Source: JASFRS01 sp050114795 (GTDB taxonomy: Bacteria > Pseudomonadota > Alphaproteobacteria > Sphingomonadales > CAKZYD01). From it: a DNA stretch of 15,329 nt. The position numbers were made by a program, and so were the translations under genes. Below the pieces are notes generated by a model. The model did no database searches and had not been told where the DNA came from. It was given only the letters and a program-made list of their open reading frames with translations. The stretch is from positions 1 to 15,329 of the forward strand of contig JASFRS010000051.1 of assembly GCA_050114795.1 (NCBI GenBank). Direction: 5' to 3'. Shown piece after piece: positions 1-5,807 of the stretch (its first letter is position 1; the number at the start of each line of letters is the position of its first letter).

Positions 1-30
1 CATCTACATTCTCATTTGATCTTAATATGT

Positions 31-1434
31 TCAGCGCCGTCGGCGTGAGCTTTCACGGCGTAGATCATCTGCAGTGATGTCATTATCCTGCATAAAGTTT
101 TGAGCAACAATTAACAGATCTTGTGCCCGTTGCCATTTCGGTGTCCCGCTGGGTATCAATTTTAGTGCCCGCTGGGCATTAGCGATTGTGGGTCCTAACT
201 GTCCGGCAAGTGCGGCTTGTTCAGCAGCGGCAAGGCTTGCATAGCCTTCATTACCTTCTAAATTATAGGCAATACCCAGTTGATACCAGATAAAGGGACT
301 GTCTCCATCTAATTGGGCTGCAAATTCAAGCTCTTTGATTGCTTCTTCCCTGTGGGCAGGGTTTTCAGTGGCGATCAAAGCGCGACCCAATAATGTTCTG
401 AAATCCGCTTCCCTAGGACGCAGTTTAATTGCTTGCCGCAGTGGAGCGAAAGACTCTTCTAATCTCCCATTCTCAAACAGCAGTTGGCCTTTTAATTCCA
501 GGAAATATGGGTCATCAGGACGATCTTTAAGGAGACTTGCGATTTCAGCAAGGGCTTTATCAAGTTCTACACCCTTATGATAAGCATAAGCCCGTGCATA
601 ACGCGCTCGCGTACTTTGATCGGAAACTGGATATTTCCGCAAAGTCGCATCAAAGGGCAGGGTAAAGCCCTCAATCTTACCTTTGATTCTTTCATAATAA
701 TAAGCAGCGGTTTCATCAGGCGGTTTATCATAATAAGGAGAGTCTTCAACCACATATTGCAGCCGTTCAATTCGATCACTGTTGAGTGGGTGAGAGCGGA
801 CATATGGGTCCTGTGGAACGCCGATTAGATATTCATTGGTGCCGAAACGACGGAATGTGTCAATCAGGCCTTGGCCTGAAATGCCCGCTTTTTCGAGGAA
901 TTGTGCGGCGGCCTGATCTGCTGAGGCTTCCTGAACCCGCGTATAACTTAAAAATGTGCGCTGTGCAGCCTGTTGTCCACCGCCAATGATGCCAATACCC
1001 GCATCACCCGCGCCAGCGGCAATAGCAGCGACACCCAATAACATGCTGATAAGCGCAATTGAAGTCGGCGTGGAGGCGCCTTCTTGACGCCGTGCTAAAT
1101 GGCTACCTGTAATATGGCCGGTTTCATGGGCGAGAACGCCGATAACTTCATTAACATTTTCGGTCTCAAGCATCAGTCCAGTATGGATGAAAATATTTTG
1201 CCCACCGGTAACAAAGGCATTTAGCCGATTATCATTGATGATGTAGAAATGAACGCTTGCGGGATCAAGCTCTGCTACTTCAAAGATTGGGCGGGTGATC
1301 TCTCCTAGAAACCATTCGGTTTCCGCGTCACTTAAAAGCGACTGCGCCTGCACGCCGCTTGGTGTTAATGCAGCAAGCCCCAGGCTCAGCATTGCCAAAC
1401 AAAAGCGGTTTTTCAGTGTTTTAAAACTCTGCAT
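31..1434 (-). CDS. M48 family metalloprotease with C-terminal TPR repeats (BepA/YfgC-like)
   Basis: This is an exported zinc metalloprotease, probably acting in the periplasm on outer-membrane or envelope proteins as BepA does in E. coli. A hydrophobic signal sequence ends near GVQAQS. The zinc site is HETGH (His103, Glu104, His107, counting from ATG 1434), and the third ligand lies in the EASAD motif (Glu169). A downstream SHPLNSDRI segment is also typical of the family. From about residue 265 the protein becomes a helical TPR-type array, with repeats such as GQLLFENGRLEESFAPLRQAI. It ends in an Arg-rich tail. An upstream in-frame ATG at 1455 would add seven residues, but it has no Shine-Dalgarno before it, and the GGGAGGTGG it overlaps suits the ATG at 1434, giving 467 aa. 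The family call is firm. Equating it with BepA is inference from domain layout. Confidence 0.93.
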   Translation of the reverse strand: MQSFKTLKNRFCLAMLSLGLAALTPSGVQAQSLLSDAETEWFLGEITRPIFEVAELDPASVHFYIINDNRLNAFVTGGQNIFIHTGLMLETENVNEVIGVLAHETGHITGSHLARRQEGASTPTSIALISMLLGVAAIAAGAGDAGIGIIGGGQQAAQRTFLSYTRVQEASADQAAAQFLEKAGISGQGLIDTFRRFGTNEYLIGVPQDPYVRSHPLNSDRIERLQYVVEDSPYYDKPPDETAAYYYERIKGKIEGFTLPFDATLRKYPVSDQSTRARYARAYAYHKGVELDKALAEIASLLKDRPDDPYFLELKGQLLFENGRLEESFAPLRQAIKLRPREADFRTLLGRALIATENPAHREEAIKELEFAAQLDGDSPFIWYQLGIAYNLEGNEGYASLAAAEQAALAGQLGPTIANAQRALKLIPSGTPKWQRAQDLLIVAQNFMQDNDITADDLRRESSRRRR

Positions 1435-1444
1435 TGCAGATTTT

Positions 1445-1453
1445 CCACCTCCC
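1445..1453 (-). promoter_or_regulatory. Ribosome binding site deciding the start of the M48 protease
   Basis: On the minus strand GGGAGGTGG lies just inside the upstream candidate ATG (1455) and about 10 bases before the ATG at 1434. This favours the inner start, which places the signal peptide at the very N-terminus. The spacing is slightly long, so the outer start is not excluded. Confidence 0.5.
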
Positions 1454-1475
1454 ATAGGCGCTACAATATAGGATG

Positions 1476-1504
1476 ATTGTCATGCTGGGCGACGAAGATG
1501 TCAA
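1476..1504 (-). promoter_or_regulatory. Putative sigma70-type promoter of the M48 protease gene
   Basis: On the minus strand TTGACA (1504-1499), a perfect -35 box, is followed after exactly 17 bases by GACAAT (1481-1476), which matches the TATAAT consensus at 4 of 6 positions. Transcription would start near 1468, giving a leader of about 35 bases to the ATG at 1434. The -35 box sits in the loop of the 12-bp inverted repeat at 1485-1519. This is a pattern match only. Confidence 0.45.
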
Positions 1505-1519
1505 AATTTCGTCGCCCAG
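1485..1519. terminator. Strong stem-loop between rne and the M48 protease gene
   Basis: The arms CTGGGCGACGAA (1485-1496) and TTCGTCGCCCAG (1508-1519) are perfect 12-bp inverted repeats around an 11-base loop. The structure begins about 40 bases after the rne stop codon. No run of T follows on the minus strand (CATGACAATC comes next), so it is not a textbook intrinsic terminator. It could protect the rne 3' end, act as a weak terminator, or serve as an operator for the overlapping promoter. Confidence 0.5.
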
Positions 1520-1557
1520 ATCATCAAATTGTGAGGTGAGAAGTGATTTGAGCAGAA

Positions 1558-3993
1558 TTAGCTACCTGTTGCTCTTTGCCACCAACCGCGCCGTTTAGGA
1601 CCTTGTTTCTTAGGTTCTTCGGTTTGGGCAGCGATTTCACTTTCATCTGCTTTTTCCTGAGGCGCTGCTTCTTCAACCTTGGGCTCAGACTTAGCTTCTT
1701 CAGCCTTAGGTGTGCGCTTCCGTCTGGTCCGGCGTTTTGGCTTCTCTTCAGCAGATTCCTCAGGCTTTTCAGCGGTTTCTACAGGAGCTTCTTTCACTTC
1801 CGCTTTGGCTTTTTCTTCAGCCTCAACTTTGGCCTTATCTTCCTCAATCTGTTTTTTCGTGCGCCGTGCGCGCCGTTTTACAGGTTTTTTCTCGGCCTTT
1901 GCCTCAGTGGCATTGTCATCCGTCTTGGCTTCAGCAGGAGCGGCTTCGCTTTTAGGCGCTTCTTCCTTTTTCTCTTTTTCAGGGCTTTCGGATTTTTGTT
2001 CCTCAGCAACCTCTACTGCTTCAGTTTTCTGCTCTTGAGAGTCTTTTGAACGCCGATTCCGTCCACCCCTGCGGCCACGACGACGTTTTTTGGGCTTCTC
2101 TTCGCTTTGTTCTTCTGCAGGCTGCGCGTCCTGTTGCTTAGCTTCAGAGTCTTCTTCTGATGCGTCGCTCTCTTTGCTTTCTACAGTCGCATTATCATCA
2201 TCACGTTGCTTCTTGCGCGGGCGCCGTCTTTTACGGCGACGTTTGGAGGGTTTTTCCTCTTCATCGGCTTTTGCATCAGGTGCGGCCTGCTTTTCTTCTT
2301 CATCCTGCTCTTGCTCTACAGCGGTGACTTCTCTTGCCTTTGGTGGAGGACCGGAGTGATTCATCACATAGTCCGGCGCGATAATATCAGCATCCGAACT
2401 TACGGCGATGGAAATGCCATAGCGTTCTTCAAGCTCTCTCAGGCTGTCCCGTTTTTGGTTAAGGACATAAAGGGCGACGTCACTTTGAAGCGTGATTTTT
2501 AATACACTGCCGCGGCCTTTAATCGCTTCATCCTCTAAAACCCGCAGAGCGTAAAGCGCGCAACTATCAATTGAACGAACGGCGCCTGCACCTTTACACG
2601 TCGGGCAAACATGGGATGAAGCTTCGAACAATCCTGGACGCAGCCGTTGGCGCGACATTTCAAGCAAACCAAATGTGGAAATACGCCCCACTTGGACCCT
2701 CGCGCGGTCAGTTTTGAGTGCTTCCCGCATACGACGTTCGACATTGCGGACATTGCCGCGATTTTCCATGTCGATAAAGTCGATAACGATCAGGCCTGCC
2801 AAATCGCGCATGCGAAGTTGCCGAGCGATTTCAGTTGCCGCTTCTAAATTGGTCGAGACAGCAGTCTCTTCAATATTATGTTCCCTCGTTGAACGCCCTG
2901 AGTTCACATCAATCGCAACCAGAGCTTCGGTCGGGTTTATAACAATATATCCGCCGGATTTTAGCTGTACAGTTGGGCTGTACATCGTCTCCATCGAGGC
3001 TTCCACCTGATAGCGGTGGAAGAGGGGGACAGCATCTTTATATTGCTGCACCTTTTTCGCATGGCTTGGCATGAGAAGGCGCATGAAATTTTTCGCTATT
3101 TTATACCCGCCTTCGCCTTCAACCAAAATTTGGTCGATGTCGCGGCTGTATAAATCGCGGATGGAGCGTTTGATTAAGTCGCCTTCTTCGTGGATCAGGC
3201 AGGGCGCTATGGATTCCATAGTGCGCTCTCTGATGCCGTCCCACAATCTTAAGAGGTAATCATAGTCCCGCTTAATTTCGGTTTTAGTGCGCTCAAGCCC
3301 TGCTGTACGAATAATGCAGCCCATGCCTTTCGGCACTTGGAGATCAGACATGATCGTACGTAAGCGTTTACGGTCCTTTGCGCTGGCGATTTTCCGGCTT
3401 ATGCCGCCTGAATGCGTGGAGTTCGGCATCAGCACGCAATAACGCCCGGCTAATGACATGTAAGTGGTTAAAGCCGCGCCTTTATTGCCGCGTTCTTCCT
3501 TAACCACTTGGACAAGCAGAATTTGGCGGCGTTTGATAACTTCTTGAATCTTGTATCGACGACGGTGATTGCGGCGGGAGCGACGAATTTCTTCCTCGTC
3601 CTCACTATGGTCACCGGAAACCGTGGTGGTTTCTTCGCTATCTTCATCCTCTGTGGATTTGGCTTCTTCTGCTGCCTCATCCTCCTCTTCATCATCAATT
3701 TCCTCATTAGAATGCTCTTCGGCAAGCAGGGCTTCCCGGTCTTCTACTGGAATTTGATAATAGTCGGGATGAATCTCACTAAAGGCCAAAAACCCATGGC
3801 GATTGCCGCCATAATCGACGAAAGCGGCTTGCAGAGAGGGTTCTACGCGTGTGACTTTTGCTAAATAAATATTTCCTTTAAGTTGCCTTTTGGCGGCGGC
3901 CTCAAAGTCGAAATCCTCGATCTTATTGTCGCGCTGTATAACCACCCGGGTTTCTTCCGGGTGGCGCGCGTCAACGAGCATTTTGGTAGACAT
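1558..3993 (-). CDS. rne: Ribonuclease E (Rne/Rng family), degradosome scaffold
   Basis: This is the endoribonuclease that starts bulk mRNA decay and processes rRNA and tRNA precursors. It has 811 aa from the ATG at 3993. The N-terminal S1 region (GNIYLAKVTRVEPSLQAAFVDYGG) is interrupted at about residues 89-145 by a highly acidic insertion, as in alphaproteobacterial homologues. The catalytic Mg-binding aspartates are in VAIDVNSGRST (Asp362) and LIVIDFIDM (Asp405). The zinc-link cysteines are in HVCPTCKG (Cys463, Cys466). From about residue 560 the tail is low-complexity, rich in Glu, Ala and Lys, and carries four Arg/Lys blocks near 584-597, 633-649, 704-714 and 752-763. It ends in KRRGWWQR, matching the PNPase-docking GWW motif known from Caulobacter RNase E. 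The gene diverges from the amidase-PBP1A-prfB cluster. An in-frame ATG at 4008 is disfavoured because it overlaps the Shine-Dalgarno of the inner start. Confidence 0.97.
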   Translation of the reverse strand: MSTKMLVDARHPEETRVVIQRDNKIEDFDFEAAAKRQLKGNIYLAKVTRVEPSLQAAFVDYGGNRHGFLAFSEIHPDYYQIPVEDREALLAEEHSNEEIDDEEEDEAAEEAKSTEDEDSEETTTVSGDHSEDEEEIRRSRRNHRRRYKIQEVIKRRQILLVQVVKEERGNKGAALTTYMSLAGRYCVLMPNSTHSGGISRKIASAKDRKRLRTIMSDLQVPKGMGCIIRTAGLERTKTEIKRDYDYLLRLWDGIRERTMESIAPCLIHEEGDLIKRSIRDLYSRDIDQILVEGEGGYKIAKNFMRLLMPSHAKKVQQYKDAVPLFHRYQVEASMETMYSPTVQLKSGGYIVINPTEALVAIDVNSGRSTREHNIEETAVSTNLEAATEIARQLRMRDLAGLIVIDFIDMENRGNVRNVERRMREALKTDRARVQVGRISTFGLLEMSRQRLRPGLFEASSHVCPTCKGAGAVRSIDSCALYALRVLEDEAIKGRGSVLKITLQSDVALYVLNQKRDSLRELEERYGISIAVSSDADIIAPDYVMNHSGPPPKAREVTAVEQEQDEEEKQAAPDAKADEEEKPSKRRRKRRRPRKKQRDDDNATVESKESDASEEDSEAKQQDAQPAEEQSEEKPKKRRRGRRGGRNRRSKDSQEQKTEAVEVAEEQKSESPEKEKKEEAPKSEAAPAEAKTDDNATEAKAEKKPVKRRARRTKKQIEEDKAKVEAEEKAKAEVKEAPVETAEKPEESAEEKPKRRTRRKRTPKAEEAKSEPKVEEAAPQEKADESEIAAQTEEPKKQGPKRRGWWQRATGS

Positions 3994-4002
3994 AGAAAAT
4001 GA

Positions 4003-4006
4003 CTCC
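4003..4006 (-). promoter_or_regulatory. Ribosome binding site deciding the rne start
   Basis: On the minus strand GGAG (4006-4003) lies 9 bases before ATG 3993 and overlaps the alternative ATG at 4008. Protein comparison also favours 3993: alphaproteobacterial RNase E typically begins M-S-x-K-M-L-x-D-A, as the protein from this start does. A GTGCAA copy (4013-4008) abuts the site, so leader folding could affect access to it. Confidence 0.6.
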
Positions 4007-4066
4007 ATTGCACAGTGGCGGTTCGGGCGCGCTTGCGCATCCTCCGCTCAGGTGCAAAATAATTCG

Positions 4067-4094
4067 AAAAACACAAGGCTTTGAAATGCCTTGC
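4067..4094 (-). terminator. Hairpin with U-run in the presumed rne leader (possible attenuator)
   Basis: Read on the minus strand, CAAGGC (4093-4088) pairs with GCCTTG (4079-4074) around the 8-base loop ATTTCAAA. TGTTTTT follows at once (4073-4067). The stem is only 6 bp plus a possible G-U pair, so termination would be weak. It lies about 73 bases before the rne ATG in the same orientation. It may be an attenuator, a processing site, or chance. Confidence 0.3.
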
Positions 4095-4204
4095 ACTATT
4101 GACAATCATCGATGCCCGGCGCTGGTGAGAGGCGGGAGCGATATAATGCGTCACGCATTGCCCATAAGAGGCAGCTTTCCCGTTCAATTTTTCATTCTCA
4201 GCAG

Positions 4205-4246
4205 CGCATGCGGCCATCGGATATCCGTTCGCAATTTAATTTGCGA
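4205..4246. promoter_or_regulatory. Cluster of three palindromes, possible operator region
   Basis: Three dyads lie almost end to end: CGCATGCG (4205-4212), CGGATATCCG (4218-4227), and TCGCAA-TTTAAT-TTGCGA (4229-4246). The third has the spaced-dyad form typical of a dimeric regulator site. I cannot assign a known binding protein to any of them. Confidence 0.3.
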
Positions 4247-4331
4247 TCTTTACATTTGTGGATCTCTAGGGATAGCGGCGTAATTTCTTAAAACCTGCGT
4301 ATCCTATCCCCCAAATATAAAGTCTAACTCT

Positions 4332-4360
4332 TTGTCTGATGTCCTGATCATTCTTAAAAT
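4332..4360 (+). promoter_or_regulatory. Putative sigma70-type promoter for amidase-PBP1A-prfB
   Basis: TTGTCT (4332-4337; 4 of 6 to TTGACA) and TAAAAT (4355-4360; 5 of 6 to TATAAT) are separated by exactly 17 bases. Transcription would begin near 4367, leaving a leader of about 145 bases before the TTG start at 4514. A perfect TTGACA at 4368-4373 lies just downstream but lacks a matching -10 at a normal distance. Confidence 0.4.
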
Positions 4361-4500
4361 ATGATCTTTGACATCTTTCAGTAACATAGGCACAAGATTT
4401 GTCGGATACAATCCAAAACGAACATATAGTCCCAAAATTGTTGCCCATAGAGGTGTTTAGGGACTATTTAGGTAAACACGCGGTAAATTCCAGGCTCTCA

Positions 4501-4506
4501 GGGGAG
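4501..4506 (+). promoter_or_regulatory. Ribosome binding site supporting a TTG start for the amidase
   Basis: GGGGAG lies 7 bases before TTG 4514. No in-frame ATG lies upstream in a position that keeps the signal peptide. The first residues after this TTG lead directly into a normal signal sequence, so the rare start codon is credible. Confidence 0.6.
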
Positions 4507-4513
4507 AGTATAT

Positions 4514-5731
4514 TTGAGACACTGCCTTCAGATCCAGGGGATACGCCAGGCGCTTATTGCTGTTGTTCTGCTTGCTTGTGCCGCATTATTTGGTGCGGAT
4601 GCATATGCGCAAGGGCGCCCGGACATTTCTTCGGTCCGCCTTGGGGAGCGATCCAAAGATGTTATGCGGCTGGTTATTGATGTTAACCAGCCCATTGAAC
4701 CGGCGATTTCCGTGCTGCCAGACCCTTATCGTGTCGTGGTTGACATGCCGGCAGCGAATTGGCCGGATAGTGTTGGGGAAGGCCGTGGGTTCATTTCCGG
4801 TTATCGTTATGGCCTGTTCAGCCCGACGCAATCGCGTCTCGTGCTTGATTTGAGGCGTCCGGCGGTTGTTGAGCGTGCTTTCATGCTTCGGCCCTCTGGG
4901 CAATTTGGGCATCGCTATGTCATTGATTTAAAGATTACAGATCGCAAAAATTTTATTGCGGCAGCAAAATCAAAGAAGCCGGTGGAAAATTTGTCTCCTC
5001 CTGTGCAGGCCACTGTAGCTAAGAGAGAAGGACAGAAGAGAAAACCCGTGGTTGTCGTTGACGCCGGTCATGGCGGCCATGATCCGGGAACTCAATCACG
5101 TATAGGGCATTCAGAAAAAACAATTGCGTTGAATGCGGCCAAGGAAATCGCACGGCAATTGAAGGCAACGGGGCGTTATACAGTCGTCTTAACCCGCGAT
5201 AAGGACATTTTTCTGCCTTTAAAGCGTCGTGTGGAGATCGCGCGGAAAAATGAAGCAGATTTGTTTATTTCCGTGCACGCAGATTCGATTAAGAGCAAGT
5301 CATTAGCCGGGGGCACGGTTTATACACTCTCTGAACGCGCATCGGATGCAGAGGCGGCTGCTTTGGCGGCAAAAGAAAACAAAGCAGATATTATCGCGGG
5401 CGTGGACTTGAATGGAGAGAATAGGGATGTTCTTGATATTCTCTTAAGCTTGGCGCAACGGGAGACCATGAATTTTTCAGCGGTTTATGCAAATTATGTT
5501 GTTGAGGAATTTGGGCCAAAGAAGCTTATTCCGCGGCGGCCACATCGCTTTGCAGGTTTTGTTGTATTAAAGGCAGCCGATGTGCCTTCAGTTCTTATTG
5601 AAATGGGTTATTTATCCAATAATGACGATGCCAAACGGATAGCGTCTAAAAGGGGGCGGGAAGATATCGCACGTTCTATAGTGCGTGCAACGAACCGCTA
5701 TTTTGAAGGACGATTAGCTCAACAGTTTTAA
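4514..5731 (+). CDS. amiC: N-acetylmuramoyl-L-alanine amidase (AMIN + Amidase_3)
   Basis: This periplasmic zinc amidase cleaves the bond between N-acetylmuramic acid and the stem peptide, chiefly to separate septal peptidoglycan at division. It has 405 aa. A signal peptide covers residues 1-32 (cleavage probably AYA/QG). An AMIN domain follows at about 36-140 and would target the protein to the septum or envelope. A short linker then leads to the catalytic domain at about 177-400. Visible metal ligands are His186 (VDAGHGG), Glu201 (GHSEKTI) and His255 (SVHADS), and the catalytic glutamate is Glu363 in LIEMGYLSN. The start codon is TTG. The gene heads a rightward cluster with PBP1A (76-base gap) and prfB. 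The amiC name is chosen by domain architecture; amiB-like naming is equally possible. Confidence 0.94.
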   Translation: MRHCLQIQGIRQALIAVVLLACAALFGADAYAQGRPDISSVRLGERSKDVMRLVIDVNQPIEPAISVLPDPYRVVVDMPAANWPDSVGEGRGFISGYRYGLFSPTQSRLVLDLRRPAVVERAFMLRPSGQFGHRYVIDLKITDRKNFIAAAKSKKPVENLSPPVQATVAKREGQKRKPVVVVDAGHGGHDPGTQSRIGHSEKTIALNAAKEIARQLKATGRYTVVLTRDKDIFLPLKRRVEIARKNEADLFISVHADSIKSKSLAGGTVYTLSERASDAEAAALAAKENKADIIAGVDLNGENRDVLDILLSLAQRETMNFSAVYANYVVEEFGPKKLIPRRPHRFAGFVVLKAADVPSVLIEMGYLSNNDDAKRIASKRGREDIARSIVRATNRYFEGRLAQQF

Positions 5732-5807
5732 GAGGGGCAATGCCTTGGGATGGCCATATTGCTGGCTCATGCCTGGGCGACGATGCATTTTGAGGTAAAA
5801 CAGGGAC

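Larger units (their letters stand above)
3994..4513. other. Divergent intergenic region between rne and the amidase gene
   Basis: These 520 bases contain no convincing protein gene. On the rne side there is a small hairpin with a U-run (4067-4094) and repeated GTGCAA/TTGCAC motifs that could form alternative structures. In the middle lies a cluster of palindromes (4205-4246), plus the hairpin-like AATGCG-TCA-CGCATT (4145-4159). On the amidase side there is a promoter-like pair (4332-4360). The unusual length suggests a long 5' leader on rne, the amidase, or both. I could not identify a convincing rne promoter by eye. Confidence 0.6.

Noticed and set aside
1576..2049. A 157-codon plus-strand open frame rich in Phe, Leu and Arg
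   Set aside because: It is the complement of the Glu/Lys/Arg-rich low-complexity tail of RNase E, which creates long antisense frames by codon bias.
3861..4217. A 118-codon open frame on the minus strand overlapping the rne start
   Set aside because: It runs out of frame through the 5' end of rne and resembles nothing I recognise. Its internal ATG at 4040 directly abuts GGAGG, leaving no spacing for a working ribosome site.
4368..4373. Perfect TTGACA as a second promoter for the amidase cluster
   Set aside because: No acceptable -10 lies 16-18 bases downstream (CACAAG at 17). TACAAT at 4407 is 33 bases away.
4266..4448. A 60-codon minus-strand open frame in the intergenic region
   Set aside because: It has no ribosome site, an atypical composition (Cys, Trp and Tyr rich) and no recognisable motif.
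5773..5783. CTGGGCGACGA shared with the stem-loop at 1485
   Set aside because: An 11-base match between two sites is expected by chance many times in 15 kb, and the inverted partner is missing here.
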